DNA of 64,000 nt from Deltaproteobacteria bacterium (GTDB lineage: Bacteria; JAMCPX01): assembly GCA_023382265.1 (NCBI GenBank), contig JAMCPX010000054.1:1-64000 (forward strand), read 5' to 3'. Every line of letters begins with the position of its first letter. Within the stretch, counting starts at the first letter, position 1. The notes under the pieces are model-generated. The model was not told where the DNA came from and made no database searches. It worked only from the letters and a program-made list of their open reading frames with translations. Shown here one piece after another: positions 20,501 to 27,983 of this stretch. Both the position numbers and the translations under genes were made by a program.

Positions 20501-20853
20501 CCAGTGGGGTTGACGACCGTAACGCTGTATGTAACCCATGTACCTGCAGCGACAGAGATCCCGGACGGCACAGTTGCATTTATGACGGTCTGTGAAACCT
20601 TTGTCATAGAGAGATGTGTAATTGGCGATGTGCTCAGATATACCTGCGGCAGTTTTGTTGTAAGGTTGCCTGAAAGAATATTGAATGGTACTGCCTGAAA
20701 GCCGTTACCGGTGATTGTTACCGGTATGGTGCTTTGATTATACCCACCCCCCGGTGTTATGGATAACGGTTGCGGTGCTGGACCAGTTGTCGTCTTTGAA
20801 CAGCCGGCAAATATAGCAAATGCTGATAATGTTATGTATATAAGCTTCTTCAT
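17569..20853 (-). CDS. Large surface lipoprotein with IPT/TIG, kelch-like and Fn3-like modules
   Basis: The 1094-residue protein has a lipoprotein signal with lipobox FAGC (Cys near 18). At least four IPT/TIG immunoglobulin-like repeats follow (about 28-410; for example SSIEPKFGWTNADTNITISG and TSISPASGSSNALTSITITG). The rest alternates kelch-like beta-propeller blades (YAIGGDDGIGRHTLDSVEYA, YVLGGLTPSSGY, YAVGGTANGSTG, YLIGGTSNGSP) with Fn3-like segments (AGTYYYRVSAVNYRGESP, AGTWVYEVSANLPTG). Such architecture suggests an outer-surface adhesion or carbohydrate-binding protein. It is 9 bp downstream of a small barrel gene, so the two form an operon. Confidence 0.75.
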   Translation of the reverse strand: MKKLIYITLSAFAIFAGCSKTTTGPAPQPLSITPGGGYNQSTIPVTITGNGFQAVPFNILSGNLTTKLPQVYLSTSPITHLSMTKVSQTVINATVPSGISVAAGTWVTYSVTVVNPTGKSGTLKNAYIVSSYPPPTISSASICSMAGTVVVNIGGTSFFGIPNVTVVSASGNKITTTVNSVSSTSITATTGTGLSAGTYTIIVTNPDSQQTSASISITQIHACISPVISSIEPKFGWTNADTNITISGMNFSFPATVIFAPAGSTAGVKLTYVAYVSSSQIQAVVPNGMAVGWYDITVQNPDGQQAVYPSGFYVSANPPPVITSISPASGSSNALTSITITGNYFASDATAETIDSTGAINVCSISAQSSTIITCTTAVLATGVYVIRVTNTSDNTYYDYSSFIVTNPAQNVGNTNASTSQLIIGRQGLTSVTGHDNIGDRFIYAIGGDDGIGRHTLDSVEYAQPDRFGNLNPFNLTSPLIYKTTGAAAFQYNGYVYVLGGLTPSSGYTSVIERAKILTTDSTPVVSFEGLSAFTTGTLPAGTWVYEVSANLPTGTTYIGESLPSPVVFTTTTQTGSIQVSWQPVSVWSPVTNSFITATGYNVYRNTPGTFRPVLIAWNISGRSFVDNGTSQPISITDTTSGFPTTIQDPTNLVATPSSSGGTLSAGTYYYRVSAVNYRGESPALNFASVTTTSNTSYVTLKFNPVPEAEYYKVYRSPSPDIRQGNEVLLVPVTLTTTITDDGSSLPVTMTTPSDGYIPPLPYGSLGPFGLVSASLSSARGYLGAAVGHTQTGTVYGYAVGGTANGSTGLSTVDSIQLSAAPITEASATTGRLAASTYTYAVTAIVPDGELAYAGTFQTSVTGGIQFTWASVPDASSYNIYRDSGHGLEYIGNIVSPTTAFSDNGSVSPTPGALPMGGGIGNIFATASLQTARCQLSALSADKTNLPLAITDTSGYIYAVTGYNGAVINTTEVSRIQGDGRLEPFQYLKTSNGLSNASYTISGQITLVDTNNFFYFFAGYPLTHNIEDFEFGTTPYTLHTGYPNNDGGKTLTYRYLGAGILLGPYFYLIGGTSNGSPTTMSSDTVLNTIEQVIY

Positions 20854-20862
20854 ATTGTCCTC

Positions 20863-21510
20863 CTAAAAAAAGATATTGTAGCCGATCAGAAATAAAGTCC
20901 CTCCGATGTTTGCAGAGCCTGTTGTAAGGTAATTCACGGATGAGGATATAAAGTTAAATTCTGCAAAAATGGCCCCGGGCCCAAGTTTATTTATCCTGAT
21001 GCCGGGGTATACGGAAAAACCAAACGAACTACCCTGTTCACTTACGGATGAAAATTTTGATATAGATGTGTTTACAGAAGAGCTAACAATACCCAGTCCT
21101 ATACCCCCGTAAATATCTATCAGATCATTAATCGTGTAATCGTAAGTGAGTTGTATAAGTATGGGTAATGCATAACCTTTTAAATGGTAACTAATCGTGC
21201 CTGTCTGGATTGAACTGGCAGAGCCTGATTTATCTATGGGATAGTAGTCTATGCCAAGACCAATTGATAATGAAGAGCTGGAGTGTCTGTAGACCCTTTC
21301 CCCGGCCCCAATACCAAAGGAGAATCCGCTTTGAAAAGATGAAAAAGGCACAATCATGTCACCGATGCCGGCATTAAAGTATGTGTTTTTGTTTTCCGTG
21401 TAAGTTTCTCTATAATCGCTCTGCCTCATCGAGTATTCACGCGCATACAGATTGCTTGATGTAAAAACGCATGCCAGTAAAAAAAACATTACTACCCATG
21501 TTTTTATCAT
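20863..21510 (-). CDS. Outer-membrane beta-barrel protein
   Basis: The 215-residue protein has an N-terminal signal peptide (about 1-23, FFLLACVFTSSNLYA). It then has alternating amphipathic strands rich in Gly, Ser and Tyr and ends in IGYNIFF, with a terminal Phe as recognised by the BAM complex. It resembles small OmpW/OmpA-type eight-strand barrels, though no family can be named. It shares a 15-nt ribosome-site leader with the lipoprotein gene at 26916, and is followed closely by the IPT lipoprotein, which it may anchor or help export. Confidence 0.65.
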   Translation of the reverse strand: MIKTWVVMFFLLACVFTSSNLYAREYSMRQSDYRETYTENKNTYFNAGIGDMIVPFSSFQSGFSFGIGAGERVYRHSSSSLSIGLGIDYYPIDKSGSASSIQTGTISYHLKGYALPILIQLTYDYTINDLIDIYGGIGLGIVSSSVNTSISKFSSVSEQGSSFGFSVYPGIRINKLGPGAIFAEFNFISSSVNYLTTGSANIGGTLFLIGYNIFF

Positions 21511-21700
21511 TACGCACCTCCATTTTTAATATAAGACAATGAAATGGTTTAGATGTAACATGAGCACACTCAAATACCGGCTGTAGTTTTACTTCAATCG
21601 TATTTTTCTTATGCATGCAAAAAACGGAAAGATTAACAGATAGCCTGCACCGACGGCAATGATCCACATGCCCATAATGACCCTCTTTAAAACTGGCAGC

Positions 21701-22736
21701 TCAGATGTTGTTTTGAAAAATACGGGCCGCCCATTTTCTAAAACCCGATGTCATTAATGTTGCAATCCCGGGTATTGCCTCGGTTAGTCTTGAGGAAATT
21801 TGAATCGGTACACGTTTCATAACCACGCTATTTATATAGTAAATGTATGCATCCGATATCCCTGTATGTTCCGGCTTATATATTATCTGGGCATTTTCAA
21901 AGGCGGTATACATTATGGGCTCAAACAAGCCTTTTGCCTGTGTCTTATCAATGTAGGTGATGATATTCCCGTACTCAAGACTGTAAGCAGTTATCAGGTA
22001 TGAAAGATCGATAAAATCCCTAAGTCTAAATGAATAATTGTGATGTATTGCCATATGATAAAGCGTATAAATAAAGGATATCATGGGCTCAAACACATAA
22101 AAATTTTCGTTATCCCATTTTATCTTCATAGTGCATTCAAACGGGTTTAGAGGAGTTAAGAAAATAAATCTATCATCGAATAACCATGTATGGATCTCGA
22201 GCGATAGAATATCATCGGCGGATTGATACGGAGTGATGTGTGATTTTACCTCCTCAAACCATTTTCCACTCAGAGTTTTAAACAACGCATACATACTCTG
22301 TTCTTTCATCAATTCTTTCATTTTCAGGATATGTTCTTTTTTAATAAGTATGTCCACGTCAGCCATGGGTCTTATACCGACCTCGTTATATATAGAAACG
22401 GCGAATGCAGAGCCTTTTAACAGGATAATATCTATACCATACTTTTCAGCGGCTTGTCTCAGCAGTTTTTTTTTTAGCGCTTCAACAATAGTATGTTTCT
22501 GGCTGTATTCTGCATATAACTATTTTTTAAAGATGCCGGTATCTCAGGACTAAGAGTTGTGATATTTTTTTAATATTATGATATAAAAGGGGAGATAAAA
22601 ATTACATGCTTGCAAGTTTTACGAGTTTTTTAAAATCCATACGTGTCAGTCTATTTTTGATAATGGTTATCCGTGAGTTTGACTTTGCCGGAGCACATAT
22701 ATCTATCAGTAATGTTCTGGAAGTGTTGAAAAGCAT
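21701..22736 (-). pseudogene. Broken NTP_transf_5-type nucleotidyltransferase
   Basis: The intact 3-prime part encodes RPMADVDILI and a long helical C-region. The upstream DNA encodes the rest of the family in other frames. ATG at 22736 opens MLFNTSRTLL, leading through FKKLVKLASM to an in-frame TAA (22604-22602). SPLLYHNIKK continues in that frame. A shift near the A7 run leads to PEIPASLKNSYMQNTARNIL. A second shift near 22490-22525 leads to EALKKKLLRQ and ILLKGSAFAV, joining the intact part. So one stop and two frameshifts interrupt a gene of about 345 codons. The Lys-Gly-Ser and Asp-x-Asp catalytic elements persist. Family members often accompany PqqD and lasso-B2-like proteins in RiPP-type clusters. 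The start lies 1 bp after the B2 remnant stop. Confidence 0.8.
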
Positions 22737-22737
22737 A

Positions 22738-23153
22738 TTATAGATAAGAAAATGTTATATGATAATAGTTGGATATATCCGGCTGATCATCAAATACAAC
22801 ACCGTCTATACAAACCCAGCTATGTCCAATTATGGATGTTTTGTCTATACGGTCTTTTCGTATACCAGTATACAGTACGGCATTGTATCCCGATTCATTT
22901 AAGAATTTATAAAGTATTATTGTACGGTTCCAGCGATGCTGTGTTTTAAATATGCTTTTTATCTTTAACCATACGTGTGCATACCTTTTTATAAGTATCT
23001 TATTGAAAGATTTTTTTTGTCCTTTGAGAGAGTATCAAGAAATTCTTTCAGCCCATACTCCTTTTCAAGAAAAGGAATATAAAATATGTAAAAACCCATT
23101 CTCAAGAATAAAGATAAGCTGCCGGTTATTTTATCGGCGGTATTGTTATCCAT
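22738..23153 (-). pseudogene. Frameshifted lasso-peptide B2-like (transglutaminase-core) protein
   Basis: ATG at 23153, overlapping the preceding gene by 28 nt, opens MDNNTADKITGS and FLEKEYGLKEFLDTLSKDKK. It runs into a stop at 22991-22989. A shift of one base at the A8 run (23018-23011) restores the frame giving RYAHVWLKIK, RTIILYKFLNESGYNAVLYT and the His motif GHSWVCIDG, ending at 22738. Total length (about 138 codons) fits Transglut_core3 proteins, the lasso leader peptidases. Where CLxRSLALyrfL is expected the sequence reads RWNRTIILYKFL, so the catalytic Cys is replaced by Arg (codon CGC at 22935-22933, one transition from TGC). The His (22824-22822) remains. The gene is probably dead. 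Confidence 0.75.
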
Positions 23154-23536
23154 GCGGGCTGATCATTAAGGTATGCATTGTCTGTTAATCCATGATTGTT
23201 TGAGCCGTTTATGGACATTGAGTATAATTGAAATCTTCCGGATCTGTTCGATGAGAATACAATAGTATAACCGCATGCAGTAGGATGCAGATCAAAATAC
23301 TGGCTTAGGACGCAATCGGTTGAAGGATCGGTAAGCCTTTTCACGCCTGACCCATCCGGCTTCATACTATATATACTGTAATCCCCATCCCTTGTTTATA
23401 CAAAGATTATCAAAAATTGTTTTAGATTCTTAAGCTTATCAGGCTGATGATAAACTTCGCGTGAGCATGAACCTATAAATAGGGCAGCTGCCATAAAAAA
23501 GCTTCTATATAGCATTGTTGGTAGTTTTGGAATCAT
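23126..23536 (-). pseudogene. PD40/TolB-like lipoprotein gene with an in-frame stop
   Basis: ATG at 23536 overlaps the TGA of the pqqD-like gene (ATGA). It opens a clear lipoprotein signal, MIPKLPTMLYRSFFMAAALF, with lipobox IGSC. The frame meets TAA at codon 47 (23398-23396), then continues in the same frame to 23126. Across the stop the sequence reads IIFV-stop-TRDGDYSIYSMKPDGSG, exactly the PD40 beta-propeller motif FVS-TRDG, so the TAA most simply replaces a Ser TCA codon. A second PD40-like unit (IVFSSNRSGRFQLYSM) follows. At about 136 codons it is short for the family. It may be inactivated or already a relic. Confidence 0.75.
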
Positions 23537-23817
23537 GCCTTTTCAATTAATTTGCTGTTAAGTAATTTACTTATCAATGTGTTAACGCTGTCAAGAGCCT
23601 CTGCCTTATCCAAATCGTAAATAGAAATAAGTTGTTCAATATTTTTTTCAAGTGTCAGCGATACCTCAATACCTTTATATATAAGAAGTCCTGTCTCATT
23701 TAATGAATAATACCGTTCGCTCTTCAAATCAAGAAGCACAGCCTCGTTATCGTCAAGTTCTGTAATTATTATGTCCTTCGGGATGGTGTAGTTCATTTTG
23801 ATGGATAAGGAGGGCAA
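23533..23817 (-). CDS. PqqD-family protein (RiPP recognition element)
   Basis: The protein of up to 94 residues shows the PqqD/RRE pattern: VLLDLKSERYYSLNETGLLIYKGI followed by a helical C-half ending LISKLLNSKLIEKA. Such proteins bind leader peptides and present them to RiPP-modifying enzymes. The start is uncertain. TTG at 23817 sits 3 nt after GGAGG; ATG at 23796 (MNYTIPK) gives 87 residues but lacks a nearby ribosome site. It lies 15 bp after the 1027-residue lipoprotein stop and overlaps the next gene by ATGA. It is the only cassette gene without an obvious lesion. Confidence 0.8.
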   Translation of the reverse strand: MPSLSIKMNYTIPKDIIITELDDNEAVLLDLKSERYYSLNETGLLIYKGIEVSLTLEKNIEQLISIYDLDKAEALDSVNTLISKLLNSKLIEKA

Positions 23818-23829
23818 TGCCCTCCTTAT
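23805..23829 (-). promoter_or_regulatory. Hairpin sequestering the ribosome site ahead of the PqqD-like gene
   Basis: An 11-bp perfect inverted repeat (ATAAGGAGGGC, loop AAT, GCCCTCCTTAT on the plus strand) spans the gap between the giant lipoprotein stop and the PqqD start. On the minus-strand RNA its 5-prime arm contains AAGGAGG, the only good ribosome site. It has no U-tract, so it could dampen translation or protect the upstream mRNA end rather than terminate. Confidence 0.5.
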
Positions 23830-23832
23830 TAT

Positions 23833-26800
23833 TTATAATGAACTCGTTAAAGAATTAATGAGCAATGATACAAGCCCGACAAACTGGTTGACCTTGCCGT
23901 TGGTAATGTCCATTGTCGAATAACTTGTTGTACCGCAGCTCAGTGTTCCCTGATCTGCTATACCAAGCCATGAAGAGTACTGTGTACCCCAATGGAAATG
24001 TCCCATAGTTAATACGCCGTCAAAGCTTGGATCAGGGAAGAACACGTACGTGTCATCCGGTATGAACACCAATAGATTTATCCCCATACCTGAGAACATA
24101 ACAGGCGTGGGAGGATCCACTGCCCTTCCGTCTGGCCAGAAATGGTATCTTGAAACGAATGGAGTATAACTCCCGGAAAATGGAGCAACAGTAGTTCCGG
24201 AAACGGTAGACAACAGTGTCATAAAATTACCGTCATATCCATCGTATATACCATTCTTCTCACCGCACACCGACCATGATTGTTGTGGATAATCAGGGAA
24301 TGGATATGGAGGATTTGTACACGTTATATCATCTCCATAAGGATCCGGATTATTTGTAGGACTATATCCGAGTTCAAGATTATCAGCCACCCTGCCTGTC
24401 CCCGTATCACTAAATGCGGTTATAGGTAAACCCTGCCAATCTTTACCTACAAACGGAAATGTCTGCTCTTCATCATACTGGACTATAATATCTCCTGCAT
24501 TGTGATATTGTCCGTCACCATATATGTCGTCAATCGGATCACCCGATTCCCATTGTACATATTTACCGGTTGAATCAGAGTACCATTCGCCTCCATATCC
24601 TGCAGTAAAAGGATTACCTACGCAATTATCGCATGTGCCGTTTACAAGGCTTGCTGTTGCTGTCCAGTAACCAGCCCCATTATTATATGCGGGGTCCGGC
24701 ACATGGACAAATCCATCTGCAAAAGGCTCCGGCGGTACATATATGCCTGTTCCAGCCTTATCGACAAAAGGCGTTGCTTGTGGATAGTATAACGGTGCAA
24801 GTGTTTTCAGATTACCGGGTGGATAATTAAAGAACGCACCGAGATCTATAGAAGGTAATACACCGGGCAATAAAGTATAAAGCGTCCCGGCAGAGGCATA
24901 GTTTGTTAGAACCGGTAACAGCCCTCCAAGCATTGATGTAATTGCAGGACTACCTGAATAGGAAATGCCATTTACCATTCCTAATAACCTTTTGAGCAAT
25001 ATGCCTATTACCGGATAGAGATCCAGAGGGTGCTGGCCATTAGTATCAAGAATAGACCCCTGAAGGGCATAGCTTGTAGAAGAAATATCGGTTAAATATA
25101 TAATCTTGGAAAGCGGAGGTATGGTTACGTTTGATACTCCGATCGGTAAAGATATACCCTGTATAAATAAAAGGTTGTCAATAAAAGCCGCTGCCCGTTT
25201 TCTATTCATCCCTGAAATGAGTATGGATACAGGGGATAAAGTGCTACTCAAACTTGGTACAATGGCAGGGAGTATTTGAAGAGCAACTACAAGCAATTGA
25301 CTTAATAAAGGCGAACCCCACGGCTCTCCCGGATCATAATGCCCATTGCCGTCCGTACCCATAGGATTCTTAACTGGATCATAAAGATCACCTTTTGGAT
25401 CAAGTCCTCTGTAACAGCCATTTGGTCCTGTTTCCAATTGATCGGGTGTATTATCAGTGCCCCAATCATGGAATCGTTTGCCAGGCTCATATACTCCGCT
25501 TCCCTCTGCTTCTGTAAATGGTATTCCCGATACCATGATAGGAACCTGATGATGTATAAGCCATGGAAAGTTTGGCGGAAATGCGTCATTCATGTCCGGA
25601 TCGGGATTACAATCAGCATTGTAACCTGTTTCCTGAACATTAAATAAACCATCTATACCGGTATCATCAGGACCCGGCGAGAATACTGTACTCATATTTA
25701 CCGCGGGGTTCCTTTGTTCCCATCCAGGCATAAATACGCCGTTCGGCAGTGTCGTAGAAACGTCTTCGACATAAGTGGTACCGGAAATCTCTCGTATCCC
25801 ATCTCCGTAGCCGCAGGGTGTCCCATTTGAGAGATCCTGGGATGTGCATGGATGATTATCGCCTGCTGGATAAAGATTGAACTTAGAGGAATCAGTAATG
25901 TAATCAGGGCATTTATTAAAACTTGCCTCAGAAATAGAAGACGCAGGTATGGACATGGTTATATTGAGCCCATTAAAAGACAGCACAACTTTTTTTGGCT
26001 GACACTGCGGGAAATAAGACGGGCATCCGCCCCAGTCATCATAAAACATCAGCACATGATTAGAATTGTCACCCTTTCTGTTCATTATGAATGAAGCGCT
26101 GTCACCGAACGACTTGAATGCGTCTCCAAGTAATGATTGGGCATCTGTTAACTCCTGAGCACCGTTGGATGAAATCGTCCCGAAGGCTGGATCAAGTAAC
26201 GGGCTTTGAGGTGCCGGACAACCTGATTTTACAGGGATTACAAGATTTATAAGTGCATTTGCCACACCATTATATGCAAACAATAGCTTAACTCCGCCTT
26301 GAATCGTTTCAAGGAGTCCTATAAAAGAGTCAACCTCTCCGAGGTCATAAGTACCCGACATATCAAGATATAACCTTGGATCTGTTAAGCTTGACGTATT
26401 GATTCCAAGGGTACTCATGTTATTTAAGATAACAAGGTCGGCACTATTTATTGTAAATGAAAAGCCCGTGAAAGGTAAAACCGCTTTTAAATTAGAAACA
26501 ATTGGAGAAATAATATTATCAAGAATAGGACCAAGTAAATTTTGATACGGCGTGATATCAATGGGTTGACATGGATTTGATGATGATCCTCCTGTTAATG
26601 ACCCAAGCATGTTAGAGCTTAATAGACTTGAAATGGTCGAGATCGCATTCCATATACCTATCATTCCAAGTCCGAAGTTTGCATGCGATTCAACATAAGC
26701 ATAATTACTATCCCCTGGATTTATATTATTCAAGGCATCTGTGTACAGTGACTGTGCCTCTGATATTTGTGAACTGTTATTAAGTCCCCCGTTCATGATA

Positions 26801-26916
26801 ATTTGATCCGCATTATGTGTGTTCTGGTATGGATTAACCTTTGAAGTTGCACACCGGGTTGTTAGAAAAAATAATGACAAAATAATTATAGAAAAGTGAA
26901 TCACCCTTTGCCTCAT
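23833..26916 (-). CDS. Giant lipoprotein-like secreted protein of unknown function
   Basis: The 1027-residue protein has an N-terminal hydrophobic signal followed by a Cys (LTTRC, an imperfect lipobox). The first 100 residues include a helical TPR-like stretch (SEAQSLYTDALNNINPGDSN). The middle and C-terminal parts are rich in Asp, Gly, Asn, Pro and Tyr, with repeated short acidic turns (DGNGHYDPGEPWG, GDGQYHNAGD, NGIYDGYDGNF) that look like calcium-binding loops. Cys occurs in scattered pairs. I do not recognise the family. It heads the operon of the PqqD/B2/nucleotidyltransferase cassette and has a good promoter and a GGAGG ribosome site. Confidence 0.6.
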   Translation of the reverse strand: MRQRVIHFSIIILSLFFLTTRCATSKVNPYQNTHNADQIIMNGGLNNSSQISEAQSLYTDALNNINPGDSNYAYVESHANFGLGMIGIWNAISTISSLLSSNMLGSLTGGSSSNPCQPIDITPYQNLLGPILDNIISPIVSNLKAVLPFTGFSFTINSADLVILNNMSTLGINTSSLTDPRLYLDMSGTYDLGEVDSFIGLLETIQGGVKLLFAYNGVANALINLVIPVKSGCPAPQSPLLDPAFGTISSNGAQELTDAQSLLGDAFKSFGDSASFIMNRKGDNSNHVLMFYDDWGGCPSYFPQCQPKKVVLSFNGLNITMSIPASSISEASFNKCPDYITDSSKFNLYPAGDNHPCTSQDLSNGTPCGYGDGIREISGTTYVEDVSTTLPNGVFMPGWEQRNPAVNMSTVFSPGPDDTGIDGLFNVQETGYNADCNPDPDMNDAFPPNFPWLIHHQVPIMVSGIPFTEAEGSGVYEPGKRFHDWGTDNTPDQLETGPNGCYRGLDPKGDLYDPVKNPMGTDGNGHYDPGEPWGSPLLSQLLVVALQILPAIVPSLSSTLSPVSILISGMNRKRAAAFIDNLLFIQGISLPIGVSNVTIPPLSKIIYLTDISSTSYALQGSILDTNGQHPLDLYPVIGILLKRLLGMVNGISYSGSPAITSMLGGLLPVLTNYASAGTLYTLLPGVLPSIDLGAFFNYPPGNLKTLAPLYYPQATPFVDKAGTGIYVPPEPFADGFVHVPDPAYNNGAGYWTATASLVNGTCDNCVGNPFTAGYGGEWYSDSTGKYVQWESGDPIDDIYGDGQYHNAGDIIVQYDEEQTFPFVGKDWQGLPITAFSDTGTGRVADNLELGYSPTNNPDPYGDDITCTNPPYPFPDYPQQSWSVCGEKNGIYDGYDGNFMTLLSTVSGTTVAPFSGSYTPFVSRYHFWPDGRAVDPPTPVMFSGMGINLLVFIPDDTYVFFPDPSFDGVLTMGHFHWGTQYSSWLGIADQGTLSCGTTSYSTMDITNGKVNQFVGLVSLLINSLTSSL

Positions 26917-26944
26917 GCCGCACCTCCATTTTTTATTAAAGGTG

Positions 26945-26973
26945 ATTTAATCTTAGTTTTGTATAATAGTCAA
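26945..26973 (-). promoter_or_regulatory. Sigma70-type promoter of the giant-lipoprotein/PqqD operon
   Basis: On the minus strand TTGACT (26973-26968), 17-bp spacer, TTAAAT (26950-26945) lies just upstream of the gene starting at 26916. It is followed by the ribosome site GGAGGTG. Spacing and match are both good. Confidence 0.6.
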
Positions 26974-27113
26974 GCACAAATCACAGAAAAAATGACAACT
27001 TGCCTACCCACGATTTTATCTTTGTAAGACAATTGATCCAGAGTACAATAGAGAAATACCGTGTTTTAAACCCGGCCTTTCTTGTTATCCGCGTTAATCA
27101 CTATTACTGCTTT

Positions 27114-27983
27114 CTAATATTTATACAGCATGGCTGTTATTATTTTATAAACAAGCCTTGCTGCTAAAAAATCGGTATTGATGGATAATGGCGCCGGTGA
27201 AAGTTCAACAACATCGCATCCAACAAGGTTATGATGTTTTATAACCATTTTTATCAGATCGATTACATCATACCATCCCAACCCACCTGGTTCGGGTGTA
27301 CCGACAGCAGGCGCAACGGACGGATCGAATCCGTCGAGATCTATAGTCAAATACACATTATCATGAAGCGATTCTGTTGCGTGTTCTTTCCATTGTGCAT
27401 CTTTTCTTATGTTATGCATATAGAAGGTATGGATCCTGTCTTTTTTTATGGTCTCATACTCTTCTTTACTCTGGCTTCTTATACCTACCTGAACTATAGT
27501 TGCCATATCTTTTATTCTTGCCATTACGGATCCATGGCTGTAAATACTGCCCTGGTAACTTTCTCTTAGATCCGAATGTGCGTCAACGTGCAAAACACTT
27601 AAGGACTTAAACTTTTCTTTATACGCTTTTACGATTGGATATGTTATAGAGTGTTCGCCGCCTAACGAGATCAAAAACTTTTCCTTTATCGGGAGTTGTT
27701 TTACAGTTGAGTAAATTCTGTTGATGGCATCATCGGGTATAAGGTTCTGGAAATTAATATGTTCAAGTGTATTTATACCCGTAAGATATGTTTCAACGCC
27801 TGCCTCTTCGTCAAATAGCTCTACATAATGTGAAGCCCTTATTATAGCCTCAGGCCCGTTTTTTGTCCCATCGATATAGGATGTAGTTTGCTCGTAGGGG
27901 ATGGGCAGAATTAGAAAATTCGCCCTTTTAAAGGGAACATTATATCCAATAAAGCTATTTTTGTCTGCAATGGGTATCATCAT
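27114..27983 (-). CDS. speB: Agmatinase (arginase-family ureohydrolase)
   Basis: The 289-residue protein has the binuclear manganese motifs of the family: GGEHS near 107, DAHSD near 133 and DLDGFDPS near 215. The sequence [10 protein letters not shown] follows and is typical of agmatinases. It hydrolyses agmatine to putrescine and urea. Its start overlaps the end of the arginine decarboxylase gene by 4 bp, giving a compact two-gene polyamine operon (arginine to agmatine to putrescine). Arginase activity cannot be excluded by sequence but the partner gene favours agmatinase. Confidence 0.92.
   Translation of the reverse strand: MMIPIADKNSFIGYNVPFKRANFLILPIPYEQTTSYIDGTKNGPEAIIRASHYVELFDEEAGVETYLTGINTLEHINFQNLIPDDAINRIYSTVKQLPIKEKFLISLGGEHSITYPIVKAYKEKFKSLSVLHVDAHSDLRESYQGSIYSHGSVMARIKDMATIVQVGIRSQSKEEYETIKKDRIHTFYMHNIRKDAQWKEHATESLHDNVYLTIDLDGFDPSVAPAVGTPEPGGLGWYDVIDLIKMVIKHHNLVGCDVVELSPAPLSINTDFLAARLVYKIITAMLYKY

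Noticed and set aside
22752-23188. Plus-strand ORFs of 65 and 78 codons
   Set aside because: They are antisense to the recognisable B2-like remnant, with no family features of their own.
21701-23536. Explaining all lesions in the cassette as homopolymer sequencing errors
   Set aside because: Two frameshifts lie at A7/A8 runs, but two stops and one shift do not, and flanking genes with similar runs look intact; read data would be needed to be certain.
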